A model generated the notes under the pieces. It was not told the origin of the DNA. It did no database searches and worked only from the letters and a program-made list of their open reading frames with translations. Below are positions 1 through 11,438 of a stretch of DNA of 64,000 nucleotides, piece by piece; positions within the stretch are counted from its first letter, which is position 1, and every line of letters starts with the position of its first letter. The translations under genes and the position numbers were made by a program. The DNA is from Inia geoffrensis (taxonomy: Eukaryota > Chordata > Mammalia > Artiodactyla > Iniidae): the NCBI GenBank assembly GCA_036417435.1, contig JAZAQT010000402.1:116001-180000 (forward strand). Reading direction: 5' to 3'.

Positions 1-2840
1 GCGACAGCACAACTCTGGGTGGTCTCTTGTAACTTGGGGAAATAAAACTTTGGCCGGGATCCCGGTGTTGGATTGGAAATGGGGAGTCGAACGTGGCTAA
101 ACACACACCCCTGGGCTTGTGTAGGCCCACCTCCTGCCCCTTAACCTGCACTGCACCACCGCAGGCGTATCGCAAGCCTTGCAAGTGGGCTATACGGAGG
201 GTGCCGTGGTTCGCAGGTGCGTGACTCTAAAGAAGAGGTCTGGAGGTGAGAACCTGCCTAACAGGAGCTGTGGTAATCCGGTTTCTTCACCGCTCTTCCC
301 TATCAGCTGCTCCACCCTCATTTGTGTACCAGGCTTTGGTTACCTATAGGAGGTCCACGTTGGATCGGGAGATTGTGGTACCACGCAGGGGAGAATGGGC
401 AATAGCGGTCCGATGTGTCGCTTGTCAGGTGGCACGTCCTCCTCCCTTGTTGCCTCAGCAGCAGCATGCTCCGGCCGTGGGACCCAGGCCTGCCAAGCCT
501 CCAGGTGCCTTACTGTGGTAACGACATCACAGAGGCGTGAGGTAACAGAGTACGCATTTCTTAACCCCTTACTTGCCTTGTCATTGTACAGTACTTTTCC
601 CTTTCAGCCTCGTTCATATACAATGTTGCGTCTGTTTGACTTCTACAGCCACTTGATGAAATTAAACACGTAGCTATACCCTTAGGGTTTCGGATTCTTT
701 GCACTCCTCCTTTATCGAGGAATGTTTTGTAGCGTTCCATGTGCTTTCGGGTGAGTCGCCCTTGATGAGCACTTTTTGATACGTTAAATGTGTTTCTGTT
801 AATCCCAATGTCCTAATTCACCCTTCCCCGGTCTCCAATCTCCCCCTGTGAGAACTCCTCGCTTCTTTCTCCCCTTTGTGAACCTGTGTTTCCTTTCTGC
901 ACTAGCTTCCTTTGTATCCCTATGTAGACTGCACACATAAGTGATATCCGGGGATATGTGTCTTGCTGCCTCTAAGTGACCAGAATTAGTGAGAACATCT
1001 AGTGCTCCTCCCATGCTGGTGCAAATACTATGAGTTCATTTTGTTCTGTGGCTGAGTGGTGGTCGAGGGTGTGCAGGTTGCGGAACATCTTTCTCCCTTC
1101 ACCCCTCGCTCAACAGTTCGTCCGTTTGTATGTCTTGGCTGTGGTCAAGGGTACCACAACGACTGCTGGGGTGCAAGTGCTTCCTTCCAATGATGCTAGT
1201 CTCTGGTTATACGGCCTGCAGCGGGGTTGCCGAATCTGGTGGTACCTCCAGTGTTTATTTTGGTAAGGAAGGAGCCTACTGATCCTCATTCCGGCTGTTA
1301 CCAATTTACAATCCCACCAACAGCAATAGCTGGCTTCACTTTGCGGCATGCCCTCTTGAGCACTTAAAATTTTCGGGTATGAGAGGACTGCATCCAGGGA
1401 ACACCTCGTCTAGCTTTCTTTTCACTCTCTAATCATGACAGATCCTGAGCATATGTTCTTTTGAATGTGCTGTTTTCTAAAACCCGAGTTAGTACCACTG
1501 AGTTCTTGAAAGGTTCCTGCCCCAGTGTCGGGCCTGATTTGAATTCGTTTCAGATTACCTAGCCCAGGATATTTCTTGAGGGCAGGGTTGTGTCTGCAAA
1601 GCCGCAGGCCGTAGGCCTTGTGGATGATAGGTGCCCTTCAGCATATTTGGTAAGGTTGTTACTGCAGTGTGCCACGAGGCGGCAGCACTACTCCGTGTCC
1701 TCTCTGGTAACGGGGAAAAAAACCTTAGCGGGGGTCCCGGTGTTGGATTGGAAATGGGGAGTCGAACGTGGCTAAACACACACCCCTGGGCTTTTGTCGG
1801 CTCACCTGCTGCCCCTTAACCTGCACTGCCCCACCGCAGTCATATCGCAAGCCTTGCAAGTGGGCTACTCAAAGGGTGCCGTGGTTCGCAGGTGGGGCGA
1901 CTCTAATGAAGTGGGCTGGAGGTGGGAACTTACCTAGCAGGAGCTATGGCGATCCGGTTTCTTCACAGCCCTTCCCTCTCAGCTGTCCCACCATCATTTG
2001 GGTGCACCAGGCTGTGCTTACCTGTAGGAGGGCCATGTTGGATCAGGAGATTGTGGGACCACGCAGGGGACAACAGTAGCAGCACCCTCCAGCTGAGGGA
2101 CACAGGCCTGCTGAGGCTCCAGGGGTCTGAAACCAGCCGACGTCACAGTGGCCTGAGGTAAGAAAGTGCGGATTTCTTAACCGCTTACTTGCCTTATCAT
2201 TGAACAGTCCTTTTCTCTTTCAGCATAGTTTATATACAATGCTGTATCTCTTTGATTTCTACAGCCACTTGATGCAATTATAAACGTAGCTGTACCTGTA
2301 GGGTTTCGGATTCTTTACCCTGTTAGTTTATCGAGGAATATTTTGTAGCCTCCCATGTTCTTTCGGGTGTGTCGCCCATGATGAGCACTTTTTGATAGGT
2401 TAAGTGTGTTTCTGTTAATCCCAATCTCCTACTTCACCCTTCCCCGGTCTGAAGTTTCACCCTGTGGGAACTCCTCGCTTGTTTCTTCCCTTTGTGAATC
2501 TGTGTTTCCTTTTTTTTTACTAGCATCCTTTGTATCCCTATTTAGACTGCACACATAAGTGATATACGGGGATATGTGTCTTGCTGCCTCTAAGTGACCA
2601 GAATTAGTGAGATCATCTAGTGATCCACGCATGCTGCTGCAAAGAATATGGGCTCATTTTGTTCTGTGGCTGAGTAGTAGTCGAGGGTGTGTAGGTAGTG
2701 GAACATCTTTCTCCCTTCACCCCTCGCTCGGCAGTTCGTTCGTTTGTATGTCTTGGCTGTGGTCCAGTGTACCACAACGACTGCTGGGGTGCGAGTGCTT
2801 CCTTCCAATGATGCTAGTCTCTGGTTATATGACCTGCAGC
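1..2840 (+). repeat. Block duplicated at about 38027-40866
   Basis: The first 2.8 kb of the window matches 38027 onward at a constant offset of 38,026 bp, which is nine dimers once the L1 is removed. A diagnostic shared variant is the extra 'gaa' giving ctctaaagaagaggtc at about 227 and again at about 38253, where neighbouring L monomers read ctctaaagaggtc. A few substitutions separate the copies, for example near 303, 353, 2486 and 2677. The match decays after about 2840. Confidence 0.8.
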
Positions 2841-3168
2841 GGGGTTGCCGAATCTCGTGGTACCTTCAGTGTTTAGTTTGGTAAGGAATGTGCCTGCTGA
2901 TCCTCATACCGGCTGTTACCATTTTACAATCCCAGCAACAGCAGTAGCTGGCTTCACTTTGTGGCATGCCCTCTTGAGCGCTTAAAATTTTAGGTTATGA
3001 GAGGACTGAAGCCAGGGAACACCTCGTCTAGCTTTCTTTTCACTCTCCAATCATGAGAGATGTGGAGCATCTTTTCATTTGAATGTGCTGTTTTCTAAAA
3101 CGTGGATGAGTACCACTGAGGTCTTGAAATGTTTCTGCCTGAGAGTCGGGCCTGATTTGGATTCATTT

Positions 3169-4843
3169 CAGATTACCTAGCCCAGGAAGTTTCTTGAGGG
3201 CAGGGTTGTGTCTGCAAAGTGGCAGGCTCTAGGCCTTGTGAACGGTAGGCGCCTTTCAGCACAGTTGGTAAGGTTGTTACGGCAGTGTGTCACAAGGCGA
3301 CAGCACAACTCTGGGTCGTCTCTTGTAACTTGGGGAAATAAAACTTTGGCCGGGATCCCGGTGTTGGATTGGAAATGGGGAGTCGAACGTGGCTAAACAC
3401 ACACCCCTGGGCTTGTGTAGGCCCACCTCCTGCCCCTTAACCTGCACTGCACCACCGCAGGCGTATCGCAAGCCTTGCAAGTGGGCTATACGGAGGGTGC
3501 CGTGGTTCGCAGGTGCGTGACTCTAAAGAGGTCTGGAGGTGAGAACCTGCCTAACAGGAGCTGTGGTAATCCGGTTTCTTCACCGCTCTTCCCTCTCAGC
3601 TGCTCCACCCTCATTTGTGTACCAGGCTTTGGTTACCTATAGGAGGGCCACGTTGGATCGGGAGATTGTGGTACCACGCAGGGGAGAATGGGCAATAGCG
3701 GTCCGATGTGTCGCTTGTCAGGTGGCACGTCCTCCTCCCTTGTTGCCTCAGCAGCAGCATGCTCCGGCCGTGGGACCCAGGCCTGCCAAGCCTCCAGGTG
3801 CCTTACTGTGGTAACGACATCACAGAGGCGTGAGGTAACAGAGTACGCATTTCTTAACCCCTTACTTGCCTTGTCATTGTACAGTACTTTTCCCTTTCAG
3901 CCTCGTTCATATACAATGTTGCGTCTGTTTGACTTCTACAGCCACTTGATGAAATTAAACACGTAGCTATACCCTTAGGGTTTCGGATTCTTTGCACTCC
4001 TCCTTTATCGAGGAATGTTTTGTAGCGTTCCATGTGCTTTCGGGTGAGTCGCCCTTGATGAGCACTTTTTGATACGTTAAATGTGTTTCTGTTAATCCCA
4101 ATGTCCTAATTCACCCTTCCCCGGTCTCCAATCTCCCCCTGTGAGAACTCCTCGCTTCTTTCTCCCCTTTGTGAACCTGTGTTTCCTTTCTGCACTAGCT
4201 TCCTTTGTATCCCTATGTAGACTGCACACATAAGTGATATCCGGGGATATGTGTCTTGCTGCCTCTAAGTGACCAGAATTAGTGAGAACATCTAGTGCTC
4301 CTCCCATGCTGGTGCAAATACTATGAGTTCATTTTGTTCTGTGGCTGAGTGGTGGTCGAGGGTGTGCAGGTTGCGGAACATCTTTCTCCCTTCACCCCTC
4401 GCTCAACAGTTCGTCCGTTTGTATGTCTTGGCTGTGGTCAAGGGTACCACAACGACTGCTGGGGTGCAAGTGCTTCCTTCCAATGATGCTAGTCTCTGGT
4501 TATACGGCCTGCAGCGGGGTTGCCGAATCTGGTGGTACCTCCAGTGTTTATTTTGGTAAGGAAGGAGCCTACTGATCCTCATTCCGGCTGTTACCAATTT
4601 ACAATCCCACCAACAGCAATAGCTGGCTTCACTTTGCGGCATGCCCTCTTGAGCACTTAAAATTTTCGGGTATGAGAGGACTGCATCCAGGGAACACCTC
4701 GTCTAGCTTTCTTTTCACTCTCTAATCATGACAGATCCTGAGCATATGTTCTTTTGAATGTGCTGTTTTCTAAAACGCGAGTTAGTACCACTGAGTTCTT
4801 GAAAGGTTCCTGCCCCAGAGTCGGGCCTGATTTGAATTCGTTT
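3169..4843 (+). repeat. Representative L (long) monomer, 1675 bp
   Basis: From the landmark to about 3900 the sequence is non-L1, with many CpGs. From about 3900 to the end it is an antisense, strongly decayed L1 3'UTR and ORF2 end. The clearest anchor is acaatcccaccaacagcaat at about 4601, matching acattcccaccagcagtgca at about 18021 in the intact L1 in this window, in the same orientation and flanked by co-linear matches (gtggctgag, gtcttggct, ctctaatcatga). L monomers are told from S monomers by about 60 extra bases around 3690-3750 (containing agcggtccgatgtg), by gttaatcccaatgtcc, and by tctgcactagc. The L1 insertion at 17244 lies inside a later L monomer. Confidence 0.85.
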
Positions 4844-6461
4844 CAGATTACCTAGCCCAGGATATTTCTTGAGGGCAGGGTTGTGTCTGCAAAGCCGCAG
4901 GCCGTAGGCCTTGTGGATGATAGGTGCCCTTCAGCACATTTCATAAGGTTGTTACGGCAGTGTGCCACGAGGCGGCAGCACTACTCCGTGTCCTCTCTGG
5001 TAACGGGGAAAGAAAGCCTTAGCGGGGGTCCCGGTGTTGGATTAGAAATGGGGAGTCGAACGTGGCTAAACACTCACCCCTGGGCTTTTGTCGGCTCACC
5101 TGCTGCCCCTTAACCTGCACTGCCCCACCGCAGTCATATCGCAAGCCTTGCAAGTGGGCTACTCAAAGGGTGCCATGGTTCGCAGGTGGGGCGACTCTAA
5201 TGAAGTGGGCTGGAGGTGGGAACTTACCTAGCAGGAGCTGTGGCGATCCGGTTTCTTCACAGCCCTTCCCTCTCAGCTGTCCCACCATCATTTGGGTGCA
5301 CCAGGCTGTGCTTACCTGTAGGAGGGCCCTGTTGTATCCGGAGATTGTGGGACCACGCAGGGGACAGCAGTAGCAGCAACCTCCAGCTGCGGGACACAGG
5401 CCTGCTGAGGCTCCAGGGGTCTGACACCAGCCGACGTCACAGAGGCCTGAGGTAAGAAAGTGCGCATTTCTTAACCGCTTACTTGCCTTATCATTGAACA
5501 GTCCTTTTCTCTTTCAGCATAGTTTATATACAATGCTGTATCTCTTTGATTTCTACAGCCACTTGATGCAAATATAAACGTAGCTACACCTGTAGGGTTT
5601 CGGATTCTTTACCCTGTTAGTTTATCGAGGAATATTTTGTAGCCTTCCATGTTCTTTCGGGTGTGTCGCCCATGATGAGCACTTTTTGATAGGTTAAGTG
5701 TGTTTCAGTTAATCCCAATCTCCTACTTCGCCCTTCCCGGTCTGCAATTTCCCCCTGTGGGAACTCCTCGCTTGTTTCTTCCCTTTGTGAAACTGTGTTT
5801 CTTTTTTTTTTGCTAGCATCCTTTGTATCCCTCTTTAGACTGCACACATAAGTGATATCCGGGGATATGTGTCTTGCTGCCTCTAAGTGACCAGAATTAG
5901 TGAGATCATCTAGTGGTCCACGCATGCTGCTGCAAAGAGTATGGGTTCATTTTGTTCTGTGGCTGAGTGGTAGTCGAAAGTGTGTAGGTAGTGGAACATT
6001 TTTCTCCCTTCACCCCTCGTTCGGCAGTTCGTTCGTTTGTATGCCTTGGCTGTGGTCCAGTGTACCACAACGACTGCTGGGGTGCGAGTGCTTCCTTCCA
6101 ATGATGCTAGTCTCTGGTTATATGACCTGCAGCGGGGTTGCCGAATCTCGTGGTACCTTCAGTGTTTAGTTTGGTAAGGAATGTGCCTGCTGATCCTCAT
6201 ACCGGCTGTTACCATTTTACAATCCCAGCAACAGCAGTAGCTGGCTTCACTTTGTGGCATGCCCTCTTGAGCGCTTAAAATTTTAGGTTATGAGAGGACT
6301 GAATCCAGGGAACACCTCGTCTAGCTTTCTTTTCACTCTCCAATCATGAGAGATCTGGAGCATCTTTTCAGTTGAATGTGCTTTTTTCTAAAACGCGGGT
6401 GAGTACCACTGAGTTCTTGAAAGGTTTCTGGCTGAGAGTCGGGCCTGATTTGGATTCATTT
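4844..6461 (+). repeat. Representative S (short) monomer, 1618 bp
   Basis: Non-L1 sequence runs from the landmark to about 5515, then the antisense L1-derived part follows to the end. S-type markers are cagtagcagcaacctccagc, the ccgacgtcac element at 5431-5440, and a T-run before gctagcatcc at about 5800-5812. A splice-donor-like GAG/GTAAGA lies at 5452 and an acceptor-like tttctctttcag ends at 5517, 66 bases apart, at the border of the L1-derived part. I infer no gene from this, because the same arrangement is carried passively by all S monomers. Confidence 0.85.
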
Positions 6462-9400
6462 CAGATTACCTAGCCCAGGATATTTCTTGAGGGCAGGGTT
6501 GTGTCTGCAAAGTGGCAGGCTCTAGGCCTTGTGAACGGTAGGCGCCTTTCAGCACAGTTGGTAAGGTTGTTACGGCAGTGTGCCACAAGGCGACAGCACT
6601 ACTCTGGGTGGTCTCTTTTAACTTGGGGAAATAAAACTTTAGCCGGGATCCCGGTGTTGGATTGGAAATGGGGAGTCGAACGTGGCTAAACACACACCCC
6701 TGGGCTTGTTTAGGCCCACCTCCTGCCCCTTAACCTGCAGTGCACCACCGCAGGCGTATCGCAAACCTTGCAAGTGGGCTATTCGGAGGGTGCCGTGGTT
6801 CGCAGGTGGGTGACTCTAATGAAGAGGTCTGGAGGTGGGAACCTGCCTAGCAGGAGCTGTGGAAATCCGGTTTCTTCACCGCTCTTCCCTCTCAGCTGCT
6901 CCACCCTCATTTGTGTACCAGGCTTTGGTTACCTATAGGAGGGCCACGTTTGATCGGGAGATTGTGGTACCACGCAGGGGAGAATGGGCAATAGCGGTCC
7001 GATGTGTCGCTTGTCAGGTGGCACGTCCTCCTCCCTTGTTGCCTCAGCAGCAGCATGCTCCGGCCGTGGGACCCAGGCCTGCCAAGCCTCCAGGTGCCTT
7101 GCTGTGGTAACGACATCACAGAGGCGTGAGGTAACAGAGTACGCATTTCTTAACCCCTTACTTGCCTTGTCATTGTACAGTACTTTTCCCTTTCAGCCTC
7201 GTTCATATACAATGTTGCGTCTGTTTGACTTCTACAGCCACTTGATGAAATTAAACACGTAGCTATACCCTTAGGGTTTCGGATTCTTTGCACTCCTCCT
7301 TTATCGAGGAATGTTTTGTAACGTTCCATGTGCTTTCGGGTGACTCGCCCTTGATGAGCACTTTTTGATACGTTAAATGTGTTTCTGTTAATCCCAATGT
7401 CCTAATTCACCCTTCCCCGGTCTCCAATCTCCCCCTGTGAGAACTCCTCGCTTCTTTCTTCCCTTTGTGAACCTGTGTTTCCTTTCTGCACTAGCTTCCT
7501 TTGTATCCCTATGTAGACTGCACACATAAGTGATATCCGGGGATATGTGTCTTGCTGCCTCTAAGTGACCAGAATTAGTGAGAACATCTAGTGCTCCTCC
7601 CATGCTGGTGCAAATACTATGAGTTCATTTTGTTCTGTGGCTGAGGGGTGGTCGAGGGTGTGCAGGCTGCGGAACATCTTTCTCCCTTCACCCTTCCCTC
7701 AACATTTCGTCCGTTTGTATGTCTTGGCTATGGTCAAGGGTACCACAACGACTGCTGGGGTGCAAGTGCTTCCTTCCAATGATGCTAGTCTCTGGTTATA
7801 CGGCCTGCAGCGGGGTTGCCGAATCTGGTGGTATCTCCAGTGTTTATTTTGGTAAGGAAGGAGCCTACTGATCCTCATTCCGGCTGTTACCAATTTACAA
7901 TCCCACTAACAGCAATAGCTGGCTTCACTTTGCGGCATGCCCTCTTGAGCACTTAAAATTTTCGGGTATGAGAGGACTGCTTCCAGGGAACACCTCGTCT
8001 AGCTTTCTTTTCACTCTCTAATCATGACAGATCCTGAGCATATGTTCTTTTGAATGTGCTGTTTTCTAAAACGCGAGTTAGTACCACTGAGTTCTTGAAA
8101 GGTTCCTGCCCCAGAGTCGGGCCTGATTTGAATTCGTTTCAGATTACCTAGCCCAGGATATTTCTTGAGGGCAGGGTTGTGTCTACAAAGCCGCAGGTCG
8201 TAGGCCTTGTGGATGATAGGTGCCCTTCAGCACAGTTGGTAAGGTTGTTACGGCAGTGTGCCACAAGGCGGCAGCACTACTCCGTGTCCTCTCTGGTAAC
8301 GGGGAAAGAAAGCCTTAGCGGGGTTCCCGGTGATGGATTGGAAATGGGGAGTCGACCGTGGCTAAACACACACCCCTGGGCTTTTGTAGGCTCACCTCCT
8401 GCCCCTTAACCTGCACTGCACCACCGCAGTCATATCGCAAGCCTTGCAAGTGGGCTACTCAAAGGGTGCCGTGGTTCGCAGGTGTGGCGACTCTAATGAA
8501 GTGGTCTGGAGGTGGGAACTTACCTAGCAGGAGCTGTGGTGATCCGGTTTCTTCACAGCCCTTCCCTCTCAGCTGTCCTACCATCATTTGGGTGCACCAG
8601 GCTGTGCTTACCTGTAGGAGGGCCATGTTGGATCGGGAGATTGTGGGACCACGCAGGTTAGAACAGTAGCAGCAACCTCCAGCTGCGGGACACAGGCCTG
8701 CTGAGGCTCCAGGGGTCTGACACCAGCCGACGTCACAGAGGCCTGAGGTAAGAAAATGCGCATTTCTTAACCGCTTACTTGCCTTACCATTGAACAGTCC
8801 TTTTCTCTTTCAGCATAGTTTATATACAATGCTGTATCTCTTTGATTTCTACAGCCACTTGATGCAATTATAAACGTAGCTGTACCTGTAGGGTTTCGGA
8901 TTCTTTACCCTGTTAGTTTATCGAGGAATATTTTGTAGCCTTCCATGTTCTTTAGGGTGTGTCGCCCATGATGAGCACTTTTTGAAAGGTTAAGTGTGTT
9001 TCTGTTAATCCCAATCTCCTACTTCACCCTTCCCCGGTCTGCAGTTTCACCCTGTGGGAACTTCTGGCTTGTTTCTTCCCTTTGTGAACCTGTGTTTCCT
9101 TTTTTTTTACTAGCATCCTTTGTATCCCTATTTAGACTGCACACATAAGTGATATCCGGGGATATATGCCTTGCTGCCTCTAAGTGACCAGAATTAGTGA
9201 GATCATCTAGTGTTCCACGCATGCTGCTGCAAAGAGTATGGGTTCATTTTGTTCTGTGGCTGAGTGGTAGTCGAGGGTGTGTAGGTATTGGAACATCTTT
9301 CTCCCTTCACCCCTCGCTCGGCAGTTCGTTCGTTTGTATGTCTTGGCTGTGGTCCAGTGTACCACAACGACTGCTGGGGTGCGAGTGCTTCCTTCCAATG

Positions 9401-9758
9401 ATGCTAGTCTGAAGTTATATGACCTGCAGCGGGGTTGCCGAATCTCGTGGTACCTTCAGTGTTTAGTTTGGTAAGGAATGTGCCTGCTGATCCTCATACC
9501 GGCTGCTACCATTTTACAATCTCACCAACAGCAGTAGCTGGCTTCACTTTGTGGCATACCCTCTTGAGAGCTTAAAATTTAAGGTTATGAGAGGACTGCA
9601 TCCAGGGAACACCTCGTCTAGCTTTCCTTTCACTCTCTAATCATGACAGATCCTGAGCATATGTTCTTTTGAATGTGCTGTTTTCTAAAACGCGAGTTAG
9701 TACCACTGAGTTCTTGAAAGGTTCCTGCCCCAGAGTCGGACCTGATTTGAATTCGTTT

Positions 9759-11438
9759 CAGATTACCTAGCCCAGGGTATTTCTTTAGGGCAGGGTTGTG
9801 TCTGCAAAGCCGCAGGCCGTAGGCCTTGTGGATGATAGGTGCCCTTCAGCACAGTTGGTAAGGTTGTTACGGCAGTGTGCCACGAGGCGGCAGCACTACA
9901 CCGTGTCCTCTCTGGTAACGTGGGGAAAGAAAGCCTTAGCGGTGGTCCCGGTGTTGGATTGGAAATGGGGAGTCAAACGTGGCTAAACACACACCCCTGG
10001 GCTTTTGTCGGCTCACCTCCTGCCCCTTAACCTGCACTGCCCCACCCCAGTCATATCGCAAGCCCTGCAAGTGGGCTACTCAAAGGGTGCCGTGGTTCGC
10101 AGGTGGGACGACTCTAATGAAGTGGGCTGGAGGGGGGAACTTACCTAGCAGCAGTTGTGGCGATCCGGTTTCTTCACAGCCCTTCCCTCTCAGCTGTCCC
10201 ACCATCATTTGGGTGCACCAGGCTTTGGTTACCTGTAGGAGGGCCACGTTGGATCGGGAGATTGTGGTACCACGCAGGGGAGAATGGGCAATAGCGGTCC
10301 GATGTGTCGCTTGTCAGGTGGCACGTCCTCCTCCCTTGTTGCCTCAGCAGCAGCATGCTCCGGCCGTGGGACCCAGGCCTGCCAAGCCTCCAGGTGCCTT
10401 ACTGTGGTAACGACATCACAGAGGCGTGAGGTAACAGAGTACGCATTTCTTAACCCCTTACTTGCCTTGTCATTGTACAGTACTTTTCCCTTTCAGCCAC
10501 GTTCATATACAATGTTGCGTCTGTTTGACTTCTACAGCCACTTGATGAAATTAAACACGTAGCTATACACTTAGGGTTTCGGATTCTTTGCACTCCTCCT
10601 TTATCGAGGAATGTTTTGTAGCGTTCCATGTGCTTTCGGGTGAGTCGCCCTTGATGAGCACTTTTTGATACGTTAAATGTGTTTCTGTTAATCCCAATGT
10701 CCTAATTCACCCTTCCCTGGTCTCCAATCTCCCCCTGTGAGAACTCCTCGCTTCTTTCTTCCCTTTGTGAACCTGTGTTTCCTTTCTGCACTAGCTTCCT
10801 TTGTATCCCTATGTAGACTGCACACATAAGTGATATCCGGGGATATGTGTCTTGCTGCCTCTAAGTGACCAGAATTAGTGAGAACATCTAGTGCTCCTCC
10901 CATGCTGGTGCAAATACTATGAGTTCATTTTGTTCTGTGGCTGAGTGAAGGTCGAGGGTGTGCAGGTTGCGGAACATCTTTCTCCCTTCACCCTTCGCTC
11001 AACAGTTCGTACGTTTGTATGTCTTGGCTGTGGTCAAGGGTACCACAACGACTGCTGGGGTGCAAGTGCTTCCTTCCAATGATGCTAGTCTCTGGTTATA
11101 CGGCCTGCAGCGGGGTTGCCGAAACTGGTGGTACCTCAGTGTTTATTTTGGTAACGAAGGAGCCTACTGATCCTCGTTCCGGCTGTTACCAATTTACAAT
11201 CCCACTAACAGCAATAGCTGGCTTCACTTTGCGGCATGCCCTCTTGAGCACTTAAAATTTTCGGGTATGAGAGGACTGCATCCAGGGAACACCTCGTCTA
11301 GCTTTCTTTTCACTCTCTAATCATGATAGATCCTGAGCATATGTTCTTTTGAATGTGCTGTTTTCTAAAACGCGAATTAGTACCACTGAGTTCTTGAAAG
11401 GTTCCTGCCCCAGAGTCGGGCCTGATTTGAATTCGTTT
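9759..11438 (+). repeat. Chimeric S-to-L monomer
   Basis: The first part, to about 10220, carries S-type variants (gtgggctactcaaagggtgcc, tcacagcccttccctctcagc, tttgggtgcaccaggct). From about 10225 the sequence is L-type (ttggttacc, agcggtccgatgtg, L-type L1 segment). The switch leaves no length change, as expected for gene conversion or unequal crossing-over in register. The same chimera recurs at 31299-32978 as part of the 13,187-bp super-repeat, so it predates that duplication. Confidence 0.75.

Noticed and set aside
663..700. Telomere-like cccttagggttt in the L monomers
   Set aside because: Only one ttaggg-like word per monomer, in a region that aligns with the L1 3'UTR; not an interstitial telomere array.
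1531..1565. Possible CENP-B box (attcgtttcagattacc and similar TTCG-containing words)
   Set aside because: The 5' half fits NTTCGNNNNANN but the required CGGG is absent. I found no full match by eye, so no centromere function is claimed.
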